Assembly: GCA_012295275.1 (NCBI GenBank)
Contig: CM022671.1
Location: 9,384,858-9,448,857 of the forward strand
Length of the DNA: 64,000 nucleotides
Reading direction: 5' to 3'
DNA from: Chrysomallon squamiferum
Taxonomy: Eukaryota > Mollusca > Gastropoda > Neomphalida > Peltospiridae
Position 1 is the stretch's first letter; each line of letters opens with the position of its first letter. Positions 22,935 to 36,325 of this stretch are shown one piece after another. The translations under genes were made by a program, and so were the position numbers. Below the pieces are notes generated by a model that was given only the letters and a program-made list of their open reading frames with translations, searched no databases and was not told the origin of the DNA.

Positions 22935-23575
22935 CTAAAAAGAAAAGAAACATAAAAATAAATAAGTATTAAAACAATCACTGCAAATTATAACTTTTTC
23001 AAGTAACAATTTCTAAATAATTTAATTACTAATTTTCCATATCGAGTAACAATATCAGTAACTTTAAAACTTAAAAACTAAGTAAGAATATAAATGTATG
23101 CATGGCTACTTGAATTAGTGTACTGTTTTAAGCACCTTTCCTATAAAGTATAATTTAATGCTTGTTTTAAATCATCTCCAGATACAGAAGTCAAGTAAAG
23201 GTAGGGGGTGTTTAATCTTTGCTTCACAACAAACATGTATACATATTAAATTATATATGTATATCAACATGTATATTCAGCTATACTTAAATCTCTATAC
23301 ATTCTTATACAGGTATATATAAAACCCACAAATATACCAATCTATTCATTCAAATAACTATGTAGTATTAAAAATAAAACAAATTCATTAAAACATGACA
23401 CAGTGACAGTATGGTCAAATTTTGCATAATAAAAAGAATATTCTCAGTACCAAGGAAGGGAACAAATATTAATGAGCAGTTAGAAAAAAAACAGTTGCTT
23501 TATCAATAGTTAACATTTATTTGGTTGTGCACGTGCTCTTGAAGAATCTTTTGTGTGAAGACACAATCAACTTAC

Positions 23576-23831
23576 CTCGTGCAATAACAAGTTGTTGGTA
23601 ATGCCTTCAAAGTGAAGACTTCGTCTCAGATGTGGGGAGTATGTCGACATCATTTCTCTTGAATCCTGGTACCCGCCAGGTAAGATGAGTGGATGGTCCT
23701 CTGCAAAATGCTGCAGAAACTGGACAACACTCTCTGTTTCATCAGAACTAAGTACACTGGAATTAAATTTTCTCCCATCGCATTTTTTTCTGTCTTGAGT
23801 TACTCCATGCTGACGTAGTGCTTCAGCAATG
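23576..23831 (-). pseudogene. Upstream exon of the same transposon-like protein
   Basis: Acceptor AACTAACAG before 23831 and donor GAG|GTAAGTTG at 23576 enclose an uninterrupted 85-codon frame: SIAEALRQHGVTQD, then DETESVVQFLQHFAEDHPLI and LPGGYQDSREM. This matches the family signature VV-FI-NYAEE-ALLLPGR-PG(Y/F). The frame continues into the broken part at 22934. It shows no lesion itself, so the break is downstream. Confidence 0.6.
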
Positions 23832-23929
23832 CTGTTAGTTTATTCTGACTAACTGTGAAAATTTAAATAAAACAGGCCTGAGTATTTTGTACAAAGCATT
23901 TAAGCCTATAAACTGATAACCAAGTATTT

Positions 23930-24162
23930 CTTAACACACACACACACATACTGTTATCTGAGTAGCAATTATCACTATTGCTGATACACACATACACACT
24001 ATTATCTGAGTAGCAATTATCACTATTGCTGATACATACACACACACTATTATCCAAGTAGTAGCAATTATCACTATTGTTGATACACACAAACTCATTC
24101 ACACACACGCACGCACACATTATCACAGTAGCAATTATCACTACATATATACTCACTCACTG

Positions 24163-24204
<42 letters not shown>

Positions 24205-24240
24205 TTATCTGAGTAGTAGCAATTATCACTGTTGCTGATA
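23930..24240. repeat. CA-linked minisatellite, about five units
   Basis: Units of a roughly 35-bp core, TTATCTGAGTAGCAATTATC then ACTATTGCTGATACA, separated by variable CA runs. The core contains AGCAAT...ATTGCT, able to form a 6-bp hairpin. The same satellite fills 37.2-39.0 kb. Confidence 0.93.
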
Positions 24241-24244
24241 CACA

Positions 24245-24325
24245 CTCTCATTCACTCTCAGGAATATAAATATATGTAAAGCTAAAATTACAAAATTAAT
24301 TATAAAAGGCAGACAGAGATGCAGA
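24245..24325. repeat. Right-hand flank shared with 38.98-39.07 kb
   Basis: TTCACTCTCAGGAATATAAA, then TATGTAAAGCTAAAATTACA and AAATTAATTATAAAAG, followed by an AGA-rich stretch, recurs almost unchanged after the satellite at 38986-39075. This indicates that satellite plus flank moved or duplicated as one unit. Confidence 0.85.
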
Positions 24326-24373
24326 GGCAGAATAAGAGAGAGGTACATCTATCTATCTATCTATCTATCTATC

Positions 24374-24520
24374 TAGCTATCTAAATGAAATTTGGCTGAC
24401 AGCTTGAGCATGTGCTGTTGTGCACATTTTCTGATTGCTTGACAGACAGGGTCAAGATCTGCTGCAGGCAATGACCAACCACCAACACTTAGAGCTTCAC
24501 ATTCTTTATTCAGAAATAAT
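24374..24520 (-). CDS. Short open segment with protein-like composition, unrecognised
   Basis: Minus-strand frame: NKECEALSVGGWSLPAADLD, then PVCQAIRKCAQQHMLKLSAK, ending FHLDS and TAG. Composition is balanced, unlike the low-complexity frames around it. It lies between the transposon-like pseudogene and the IISLKEYD exon on the same strand. It may be part of either. No flanking splice pair is convincing. Confidence 0.25.
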
Positions 24521-24949
24521 CAAATTATATTAATTATTTAAAAACATTTACAAAATTAAAATCGGTAATGGTTACCATTAATGAAAAAGCCAATAACTCG
24601 AAAGATGGAGATGCAGTTAAGAGATTGAAAATATTAATATCTTCACCCTAATATATTTATAAAAAGGGCACTTACCTGGAAACCCATCCATATTTCTTCA
24701 TGTCTACTGGGCTACTTGTTTACAATAAAAGTTGGTATAACCTTTACACCTCTTCTTTTCAGTATCAGTCTGTGTGTAGATAATAACACATCTCCTTATT
24801 TTCAAGTCTTCTCACTTCTTCCTTTTAAATAAAAAATTTAAAAAAGACATTAATGTTCACAAATCATTATGCACTGAGCTCATTATGCAATAGGAAAAAC
24901 TGAAATTTAATGTGCTGCTTCCAAATTTTTTGAAAAAGAAGCAAGAACA

Positions 24950-24950
24950 A

Positions 24951-24981
<31 letters not shown>

Positions 24982-25015
24982 TAATAATAATAATAATATA
25001 ATATAATAATAAAAA
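24950..25015. repeat. A-run followed by (AAT)n/(AATA)n
   Basis: About 27 A residues followed by AAT units, in a stretch (24520-26650) that is otherwise AT-rich and holds (AAAT)n at 25265-25307, (AT)n at 26008-26034 and (AAAT)n at 26506-26533. Confidence 0.9.
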
Positions 25016-25270
25016 TAATAAATTCAATATATGTCACTGTAAAAAATGAATATTTTACTTAATTTACTGTTTCACTATTGATTATTAAATATGGGTTTTT
25101 TTGATTTTTTTCATGTGTTTCTGTGGAAAATACATCTTCTAAATGCTTCTTACAGCACCATACATTTTTAAAAACTAGCTTATCATTGTTTTTATGAAAC
25201 AAAATCAATATTTATATATTTTCTATTACTGATAATGAAAAATGCCTACACTGTTCAGTATTAATAATAA

Positions 25271-25305
<35 letters not shown>

Positions 25306-26008
25306 AAATCAATATATATATTTTAAAAAAATCTTATTTAGTATAATTTCTGTTGTTTAAGAAAATGAAAACTGATATAAACATTACAATCTAAGGCTTG
25401 CCTAGTTCTATACCGAAGAGTTCCGTATAGTTATTTTCTTTGATGTCTGCCTTGATGTCATAAACATTATTAATAAGTGATATTTCTTATCAGCAAATTC
25501 AATATTATCTGTTCTCATTCAATAGTAAATGCAGATTAAAATGGGTTTTTTTTTTTGTTGTTGTTTTTTTTATTTTTTTTAGCAGACGCAGACAACATTT
25601 TTCTAAACCACTCACATTTCCATTTTTAATGACCTCTTTGAGAAGATCTCCAGGATTTCACAAGTAATCCAGAGAATCAAGAATTTCAACTGCCTGACTT
25701 TTGTGTTATTACAGCTGAGAATTAAAATATTAAGAATAATGAAAAAAAATTCAGTAATAACATGAAAATATTTTTAAATGAGTGTTTAATCTTGCAAATG
25801 TTGTCCTAGATTCCAGTGGGAAAACTGATTCTCAAACAGGAAACTAATTTAAACATAGGATTATAGTATTTATACAATTACACATATTTCCAGTGTTGTT
25901 TTTTCATTAGCAATTTTATGATGTTAACTAAAGTATGAAATAATTATTATATCAGTTTTAGTTTGCAGTTAGAGTATTAATTATCACACACAAGTACACG
26001 CAAAATGC

Positions 26009-26039
<31 letters not shown>

Positions 26040-26689
26040 CACCAATGAATTGAAATACAAAACTGGAAATAAATATCTAGTTCATGCACTTTCTAAACAT
26101 GGCAGAAACTAATCAATCAATACAGAACTATAAACAGCACTAACTGTACAATACCATAATTTAAAATCAAATCAGTGTTCAAGACAAAGGAGCTGCTGAA
26201 TAAAAATCTGTTTTCGTTTACAGAGACACATTGGAAAAATGTCTGAAGATGTTATGAGTCAATGCGAGATACAGCAAAGACACTGAGTATTTCAACACCA
26301 CAACATCTCGACGTGACCTCCAAGCCAAAGAACAAGAATAATCTGGTTTTTGATGCAGTTACCTAAGTGTGGACAGTGTCAGACAAGGTGACACACAATA
26401 ATGAAATGTACACAATGATATAACCCATTTAGCTATTCTGGTGAAAATCACTACAAAAACTCTGACCATTGCTGATCCCTGGCAAAAAATGCAAAGGATC
26501 ACATGAAATAAATAAATAAATAAATAAATAAATACCCTACAGCTTCATTATGACATCTTCATTATGAAAGTTTTTATATAACTTATTAATCCAGTTAAAA
26601 TAAATTTCAATTCATTTTACGTGTTAAATTTTCTTATTTCCTGTAAAATGTAATTCTCTAACAAGAATAAATAATATTACTCAAAAAAA

Positions 26690-26886
26690 ACTTATCTTTC
26701 TTTCCACTATTGATGTTGCATGCTTTCTTCTCAAAACATCTAGGAACTGTAGGAACTGCTGACAAAAATATTCTGACTGGAATTGGTTTCTATGGTTTCT
26801 GTTAGTATTACTGACGACATTCTCAACGTGAGATAAAATGTCATACTCTTTCAAGCTGATAATCACACAGGCAGTGTCTGTAAGTA
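26690..26886 (-). pseudogene. Exon-like frame paralogous to 14.96-15.11 kb
   Basis: Minus-strand open stretch beginning after TTACTTACAG: DTACVIISLKEYDILSHVEN, VVSNTNRNHRNQFQSEYFCQ, QFLQFLDVLRRKHATSIVER. The right position for a donor reads AAAGATAAGT, where the paralogous copy has AAAGTAAGT, so the splice site looks lost. No protein family is recognised. Confidence 0.4.
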
Positions 26887-27685
26887 AAAAAGTTTCTAAA
26901 TAAAAATAATAAAATTACTGATATGGAATTAATTGCATAAAATGGCATTGTTTTTATCATATATTAAATAAATGACAGAAAATGGCAGGCTAACAACTAA
27001 GATCTCTGAGAATAACTAAAGCTGTTACAATACTAAATATGATCTGTTAGAGTGAATTAAACAACATTTAATTAGAAAAAATATTTAATAAAATAAAACA
27101 ACTCAAATCTCTGCACTTGGACACCAACATCGCATACCTTAGTGTGAAATATATATCAGTTAATTTCATCTGTCAGTATTGTCCTGTACAAAGTCCACTG
27201 GTTTGTGTTTGTATGTGAGCAGAGGAGGAATTGACGGGTATCTGTTTCTTTTTTGCCTTAAAAAAAATGTAATAAAAACAACAAGAATAAGGTGAAATTA
27301 ATATATTTAGGAAAAAACAAGTTTATTTCTCTACTGATCAGAGGCAAAAACAATATATGTTCTTATGCAGCAGGAAATGAACAATACAGACAGAAACCTA
27401 CATATACTCTTTATCTCTGTCATAAATATATACTAAGTGATTTAACATTTTATCCATTGTATAAAGCAATTAGCATAGGCAAAAAAGTCTGAAACAAAAA
27501 ATAGATCATATATTAAAACATTTCAAACACAATTAGTCTAGCATCACTGTGTCAAAGTGACTGGTATCTGCATGTGTGTGTGAGTGTGTTTTGTTATGTG
27601 TAGATGTGTATGTACCTGTTTCTTGATCAATATTGTTTTCTACATATTTGTTATCATTACCTTTCATTTTCTTCTTCTTATTGTT

Positions 27686-27745
27686 ATCATCATCATCATC
27701 ATCATCATCATCATCTTTATTATTATTATTATTATTATTATTATT
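27686..27745. repeat. (ATC)n followed by (ATT)n
   Basis: Two adjoining trinucleotide runs. Confidence 0.93.
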
Positions 27746-27946
27746 TCACATTATAGGTGAAATTTTTGTTTCTTTCTTTATGTCTATCTTTGATAAATGA
27801 CATTCCAGAACAAAAATAAATGTTGCATTCAAAAGTAAATAAAGCAGAAAATACGTGAAATTACAGATATGTGTGTGTGTTGTTGTTTTAACAATGCTAA
27901 CAGTAGTATCAGGTTAGATATTGCTTGGCTAATGAAGAGTCAACAG

Positions 27947-28047
<101 letters not shown>

Positions 28048-28049
28048 GG

Positions 28050-28335
28050 CTTATGATGAAAGTGTTGTTATAAATGGACAGGCAAACAGAAAGATAAATA
28101 AGGATTTTGAAAGTTCTTATGCATGCAGGAGGTGAGTGAGACAGAGAGACTCAGAGGTAGGGAGAGTTTAATACAGATAAAAACTTAGACAGACTGATAG
28201 ATTATTTGTAGACAGATAAATAGACTGGTAGAAAGGAACAAAGACAAATAGAAAGCCACAGAGAACATACTGACATACAAGACAAGCAGATTAAGAGACA
28301 TGATAGATATAAGCAACTGTATGATGGTAATGTGG

Positions 28336-28370
<35 letters not shown>

Positions 28371-30621
28371 AAAATGGTGTTATATACATATGTGTTTGTG
28401 TGTGTGTGTGTGTGTGTGTGAAAGAAATTTTTTACAGAGTCAATATGAAATGATGAACATGTCTGATAGGTTTAATTGAGTATTTGAGCAAGAAACTGTG
28501 GGAATACGTGTTTATGAATTAGATAGAAAGAATGGGTATATCGTGTGGTTTTGTGTGTAGTTTTCTGTGTGTTTTTGAGAGTGGGTATGTGTTGTAGATA
28601 CATAGGTAGATAGAGAGACAGAAAGATATATGTGAATGTGAAAGATGTAGTGTGTAAACATGTATGGCTCTATAATATTTTGTGTTTGTGTGTTAGGGAG
28701 AATGTGGATACATAGGGTATTGCTACTTTTGTATATTTTTAGAAAGGGTGGGTGTATTATTCAAAGAACATTTCTTTTCGAACGTGCATGTATTCTCTAT
28801 CTTGCTCACATGAAGAAATACTCACTCTTTCTTACATATGCACTCCAGCTTTCATATTTGCAGACATAGCTTACCTAACAAGTTTACACACACACACACA
28901 CACACAGAAACACATTTTATTTCACACATCACCACTCTCTAACCCACACAAAAATAAATACTCAGTATATTCTTACACCTATACACATGCCTGTCTCTAA
29001 GTAAATCCACCCCAAAATCTATATCTAAAATAAATAAACATAATCTTGTTCACTTATTTATTGACCCATCTTCAGATGTAAACATACTCTCATTTACACA
29101 TTCATTTGTACACCAATCCTCTAACATAAATACAAAACAGTATATTCATACACATATACTCATGATTATGAACCTATATAATGCATATATTTATGTAGTT
29201 TGTATATATCCATCTATCTATATCTATCCTCTCTACCACACATATACATACATAAACCCACATTCATTCACTCATATATTTATTTATTTATATTTATCAA
29301 TCAATCATATGACTCTCTCATCACACTATCTTTCACACATTTATATACCCATTCTCTCTAACACACAAACACATATGCCCATATTTATACAGACAAATAT
29401 ATACATACATCAGTGGTCTATCTATCTATATATAATTATTGTCTACCTGACCTATGAATATGACCTACAAATGTTGATAATATCATATAATTGTCTGAAT
29501 AGTATTGGATACAGCTAAAGGAATATTATCGGCTTTTCAAGAATAATCTTGATAATGTTAATTAAGAAAATGTCGATATTCAGTTTCCAAATTACATGTG
29601 AAACCTCTATTTTGCAATCCATCTATCTACCTCTCTATTAATCTGTCTCACTTTCTCAAAATTAGTCACACACACACACGTACATATACACTTTCTCTAT
29701 TTACACCCTTTTTAAAATGCATTATTTAAATACACTTTTTCTTACACAAACTCACATCCTCCTTTAACACTGCCATACAGCAATCCTCTCTAACAAACAT
29801 ACATACACATCAAGATCTCCACACTTGCCTATCCACCTCTCTCTATCTGTCTTTGTATCGCTATTCAAATATGTGTCTGTCTATCTATCTATCTATCTAT
29901 CTATATATCTATCAGTATATTTATTTATTTATCTATTTTATCCCATATACATAAGGAACACTCTGTCTAACACACAAACAACAGATCATTTTTTTTTTTT
30001 ACAGATGTGCAGGTATACATGTGCCTATCATATATATGTACTCATCCTTTAATACAGACATACATACCAATCACTTCCTAAACATACACATACATTATCA
30101 TTCCTATACAGATGTGTTTGTTTTTGTATATCTGTATTGATCTCTGTATATCAAACTATATAATCTATCTGTATTTAAGTTATCAGTTCATCACTAACTT
30201 GATCCAAACACGGATCCAATCCTCTTGGTCTTCTGTCTGTCTCTGTGTGTATTTATCTATGTACATATACATCATCATATCCACTTTACCATCATACTTG
30301 CTTACACCTATCTTTCTATCTATCTTCCTGACTATATATTTATCATTCTATAGCTAGATGTGAACCTACTGACCTGCCTGTCTCTTTAGCTATCTGTATA
30401 TCCATCCATTGAACTCTAAGTAAATGCCTCCCTATATATATATATTTCCCTATCCATCAATATTACAATCCATCAATAACCATCCATGAATCACCTATTC
30501 ATCTTTCTATCTCCCTAAATAATTATAACTACTTTACATATCAGTCTGTATGTGTTACTGTCCATTTATAACAGAAATAATTCTCATTCAGAATTCCCAT
30601 ATTTAGCCATCCTTATCACTG

Positions 30622-30671
<50 letters not shown>

Positions 30672-32830
30672 TTTCTATGCATATGCATACAGTTGTCACC
30701 TATCTATGCATATATCTCTATATGTATGTCTAGCTACACAATTTCTCAGTCTAATTACATAAGTCTATCAGTCTATCTCTCAGCCTGGCACACAAACACA
30801 CATTTCAGAAAGAAGAATACACAGAATAGACAGACAGACATTCTCATGTTTATTAAATTCATCTACATCTATCAATTCATTTTTAACTTCTACTGACTAA
30901 CTGTCTATTAGACACTCTTTACCTGTTAACCTCCCATCAGACAGTCAGTCTCACATCTCTGTCAATCACCTCCCCATTTCTTCAAATGGTTGCTCTCAAA
31001 GTTAACAGCTAATATTCTTTATGAAAACAACATTAAGCTGGAACCTGCTTGTTGTCTATCTATAAATATCATTGTTCCACATATTTTTATTTCTTCTCCA
31101 TTAATTTGTAATGTAGAATCACACAGTGCTTTGGCACTGTCATTAGACATGACAGTGGAAGTCTTTTGTTCCATTCCATAATAACCAAGAATCATCCACT
31201 GTTAACTATTGGAGAATAATCAATCAACACTGATGTGTACTGTGAACATTTTTTTCTGGAAACTGCTTTGGAAACAAAAATCCAACTTTTGTGAATAATA
31301 ATTGCTCCATATCAGTAGATACTTCATCAATTTAAAGTAACCTTTATATTCTTCTTCATATTCTTCTAACTGAAGCTGATTCCATAATCATGTCTTTCCT
31401 GTAGATACAATAATAAGATTTGATAGAATAATTATTTAGAAGTATTTTTCCATTGTGTTTAATTGTCTATAATGTTAGAAAGAAATTATTATAAATAAAA
31501 TTATCTGTCTCTTATTGTAATAGGTTTAAATAATAAATAACAAATAATTTAAACAAAATATAGATCTATAAAAAAAAGTATCACTACAAATTGTAAATCT
31601 TACATTCTGGTCAACTTAAAAAAGAAAATTGTCTTTTATATCTAAATTCATCAAAATAAGTGAAAATATTTCTTCATGATGGATTTTCTAATACTAAACA
31701 AGAAGAATGCATTGAGGAACATTTAAATTTAATTTTTTTTTTTTTTATTGTAAAACTGATATCAAGCAATGAATGTGTCAAGGCAATCATTCAAATAACA
31801 CGTGATCAATTTGCTTTTTATATGTAAATACCACCTCATGTATTGAAAATGGAAATAAATATTAAAATGAAAAATTATAATGGTTTCAACTATTGTTTTT
31901 TTTAACTATGTACTCAGAGCTGAACTTTTTATGATTTTCCCTGATAAGGGTGGTTGTTCATATTACAAAACCGTGATCTCCTGTGCCTTTCCTAACTACT
32001 TTTTCAACTAAAATAAATAAATAAAATTAATGAAAAACATTAAATGAAATAGGTAATTTAAAATAATTCAATAAATAATATTAACACATCAAAATAAACC
32101 AAAAATAAAGGAAACTGGTTATTTAAAAGTCAAAGATAATGCAGGTATTGCTAATAAGCTGGTTCTGTCTGCTAAAAACATTATACAAAATTAGTTCTTT
32201 TCATCTAAAAGCACCAAATCTAATTTACCGTCATCTCGCATATGCGAGGTGTAATCTATTTCAGAAGTTCATTTAACATGTAGGTAAATATGCCAAAAAG
32301 ACTCAGTATTGAGTAAAATTTAAAAAAAAAGTAAAAAAAAAAGAAAGAAAAACGAAACCACGCAGAAACATTTTTTTTGTTGTTGTTTTGTTTCAATAAA
32401 TGAGAAAGACTAAGAAGAGATGAAAGATTACTTGTAATATCTTAAGTCTCCTGAATATGGATCATTCACTGAATTTACTAAATTCACTAAAGTGATTTTA
32501 TTTAAATCTATATATTATTTTTTATTTCTATTTAATGTAACTGTTTTTTTTTTTATAATAAATATGTGTGTGAAATAATCATTTTATTTCCTTTCTTAAT
32601 TTTTCTTTTTTGCTTGTTTCAGTATTCTTTCTTAATTATTATTTTATTTATCATCTTAAGTAGTATTATTGCAATTACTGTTGTTCTTTTTTTTGTTAAT
32701 GTCATGTCAGATATTATTACTGTCGCCATTATAAAGAAAGAAACAATTACCAACAGATAGATAGGTAAACACACATACGCACACACACACACACACACTT
32801 AGAAAAGAAAGAGTTTGGTATTCATGTTTG
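28050..32830. other. Microsatellite-rich non-coding stretch
   Basis: It contains (AT)n at 28336-28368, (TG)n at 28394-28420, CA runs at 28885-28907 and 30620-30667, TATC-type runs near 29410 and 29875-29935, and extended CT/CA-biased DNA that yields spurious open frames rich in Ser, Tyr, Ile and Leu. The only structured item I found is the short repeat at 29505-29555 (listed separately). No exon is supported. Confidence 0.65.
29505..29555. repeat. Dispersed short repeat, copy 1
   Basis: GATACAGCTAAAGGAATATT followed by ATCGGCTTTTCAAGAATAAT and CTTGA recurs in inverted orientation at 42497-42545 with about five substitutions over 48 bp. Confidence 0.8.
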
Positions 32831-32838
32831 CCTTAGAG

Positions 32839-32950
32839 CACTGGTTTTCAACCTTATGAGCAACTCAATATGACTGATGACCCCCTTTAACATTTTTGAT
32901 TCAATAATATATAGGGTTACGATATTTTCATCAATCAAAGACAGTACAAA
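32839..32950. mobile_element. hAT-like terminal fragment
   Basis: CACTGGTTTTCAACCTTATG ... GATGACCCCCTTTAAC matches the common hAT terminus CAGTGGTTCTCAACCTTTTT...ACCCCTTT. No other end was found. Confidence 0.5.
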
Positions 32951-33463
32951 AGGAATCTAAATAATACAGAGATAGATACACTGAAGATAACTAGGGATGG
33001 ATTTAGAGATAGACAGACATTTTACATGAACTTGTAAGAAAGTGTTTGTACATGCGTTAATATATCATCAAATAAAACTCGCTTTTCACATCTTTTCTTT
33101 TATTGGTCATTTTAATTACTCAGTTCACTTTTGTCCTTTTTTTTCTTTTATCTATGTCTGTCTGTCTATCTATTGATCTATCTATCTATCTGTCTGTCTG
33201 TCTGTTTATCTATCCACCTACCTATCTACCTCTCAGAATGTAGTAATAAGTACAGGGGTCACTGTAACTATAATTTCAGTAATTTTTGTTATAAACACTG
33301 CAAACAATATTGATAATAAAGAAGCGATGATATTTTACCTCACTTCGAGAGGTTCAATGTATGCTGAAAATACAGAAGCATCTTCGAGATTAATATTAAT
33401 AAATTTATTTATTTATTTATTTGTCTTAATATATCCTCTCACCTCTCAATTCTACTATCTTAA

Positions 33464-33515
33464 CAATAATAATAATAATAATAATAATAACAATAACAAA
33501 AGCAATAACAATATC

Positions 33516-33556
<41 letters not shown>

Positions 33557-33571
33557 TAATAATAATAATAT
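33464..33571. repeat. (AAT)n microsatellite with interruptions
   Basis: AAT run with CAA/CAAT interruptions. The neighbouring 33140-33230 region has TATC/TGTC units. Confidence 0.93.
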
Positions 33572-33944
33572 TTCTCTGTACAGAAGACAGCAGGTAGAGA
33601 TCTAGGGTGTGGTGTGTTAACATATTTGTGTGATAAGAAAATATCACAACTGTTCTTTTACTCCTCTACCATATAACACTTTCCTTTTTTATTTTTTTCT
33701 CTCACATACTGTCTGAAATAAAAAATAAACAGTTACCAAGTAAAATTTCTCAAACAGTCATAGAATTTTATGGTATTTTAAAAGAATGAGAAAGAGAGAC
33801 AAAGTGAGAAAGATATAATGAGACAGAGTGAAAAATAAGGAAGATGATCAAAGAGAAAGATAGAAAAAAACAAGTGAAACAGAAAACATACAAAAAAACC
33901 CCAACAACATTCAACAAAATAAAATAAAATATCAGTGAAATATT

Positions 33945-33945
33945 G

Positions 33946-33988
<43 letters not shown>
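33945..33988. repeat. (CA)n microsatellite
   Basis: Pure CA run. No gene is seen between 33600 and 35270. Confidence 0.95.
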
Positions 33989-33990
<2 letters not shown>

Positions 33991-35271
33991 ATTTTTACAC
34001 ACATGCTCTTATGGTTAATCTTTAAACTAACTCAGAGATAACATCCTGGCCTTAAATCAATAATAACTGACATTACCAAAAACACTTCTTATTAAAAACA
34101 CTTCAATGAAAACAACAAAGATAAAGATCACACAAATCTAATAAAATATGATTTCCTTTATAAACTTTGGTCTGTGTATTTTATCAGCACATAATTATCA
34201 GTATCAGTGTGTGTGAATTAACAGAATATTTTATGATGTTATCCTGTGTATCAGAAAAGGTTGAATAGAGTATTTAAAAAATCATACAAACAGGATGGTA
34301 GAAAGTATCATTTTCTATATCAGAACACTGGATAGAGGCAACAATCATCAATTAAGCTGTATAGTTGAAATTATCATTCTTTGTATCAGAAAATGTTCTA
34401 CAGAGCATTTCAAAAATCATTTTCTATGAAGTAGAATTGACATTCATTCATTCATTTGTATAGTTTGTAAAAACAATGGTTATCAAAAATTTCAGTTATT
34501 TAAAGATAAGCTTTCATCCCTGTCCATTTCACAAAAAGAACTGACATAATTTGATAAGCACATGATACCAATACACATAATTACAAATGAAATAATATAT
34601 TTTTTAAGTTTTAATATTTTTTTATCTGTTACCATTATATATATATATTTTTTTTTTTGTTATATGTGAGCCTTTCAATACGCATCAAGGCAAAAACAAA
34701 CTACTTTGTTTATACACTTTATGAACAGGGAAAGACACTGAATGGAAGAAAGAAAGTGAAAAAGATAATCAGAGAGGCCAAATATTTTAGCCTAGATAAC
34801 AATAAACACATTTGTTTAATTATTCATAATAATCATGGTTAGTGTTAAAGAACAATGTTACAGTTGGGAGAAATATTTACAGAAAAGTTTGCTGAAACAG
34901 ATATTTAAAGACTATATGTTTGCATATATATAGATAGACATAGATAGATATTTAAACAGACTAAGTTACATAAAGTCACAGACTTACAGACAGACAGAAA
35001 GTTAGAAAGACAGACAAATATAAAATAAAAGAATTCAGAGGTACATAGATGTATTTATTTAGTAACATTATTTAGAGACTGGTAGACATTGGGTAGAGAG
35101 GTAGTTTGATAATGAAGACCATCAGACAGACAGACATGTTAGTGTAGACATAAACTGGTAAATAGATATTTAGTTACCAGAACTAGGCAGATGTAACGCA
35201 CACACACACACACATTAAAAAAGAGTAAGAGAAGCTGACAGATTGGGAGTAGTAGGTAAATCAAATGACAT

Positions 35272-35409
35272 TTATATATAATTAATCAAACTCTGATGAT
35301 TTAACTGGAATACCTCTCCTCTGTTGTAGTAATCTATAGCGTTGTCTACACATACAGAATTAGACATCAGCATCCATGCTATTCCACCGTTTGACCATGT
35401 CACTGGATC
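35272..35409 (-). CDS. Last exon (i) of the LRR gene
   Basis: Acceptor TTTGCCAG, 45 codons DPVTWSNGGIAWMLMSNSVC, VDNAIDYYNRGEVFQLNHQS, LINYI, then TAA. It joins exon h in phase 0. Confidence 0.68.
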   Translation of the reverse strand, partial: DPVTWSNGGIAWMLMSNSVCVDNAIDYYNRGEVFQLNHQSLINYI

Positions 35410-36257
35410 CTGGCAAATAAAAGCAGTGGTAGTAGTAGTTTTAGTAGTAGCAGGAGAGGAGGGGCAGGAACAGCAGTTGTAACAGCAACAGAAGCAACAG
35501 TAGTATTTGTAATAGTAGTAATAATAATAACAATAACACATTATAATAAGACTAATAATGATAATAATAAAAACAACAGTAATATTAATAATAATTGTAA
35601 TAAGACCAATATATAAAATAATAATAATCATAATAAGATATTACATTATATTAATAATAAAAAAGTACAAGTATCATAATAATACAAAATAAGAATATTA
35701 CTAACAATAAAATTCACAATTAAATAACAGAATTCAAAAAAAGAAGAAGGAAAGAATATACAACAATATTGCCACTTTAATTTATTAACAACCAAGAATT
35801 ATAAAAAAACAAAACAAGAACAAACAATAGAATTAAAATATTTATCTCTGAATTTTTCTCACTAAAATAGACATTTAATCCAAAAAATAAAAAATAAAAA
35901 ATATAGAGAAAAGTATCTTCACCTTCATAATAACTACTTCCTCTACAGTGCAGTCTGCCTCCATGTTAAAGAGAGATTCTAGTTTCTGAATACTTGCATT
36001 GCCAGACAGGTTGAATGCATACACAGCCCTTGCACGATGATCAGCTAGCTGGGGTGAAAGTGTGATTTTAACAACTGTTTACATGTGAGAAAGAAATATA
36101 TTGTTCTTTACATTAAAAAGAAAGGAAAGTTTTAGAAATCAATGTAAAAGTTCAAATTAAAACTGGATGTAAAAGTTGATATATACAGACAGAATAACTC
36201 CTTAGAGTCAAAATTTTATATACTTTCATCACTTTCTGTTCTCTTCTATATTATTAT

Positions 36258-36325
<68 letters not shown>

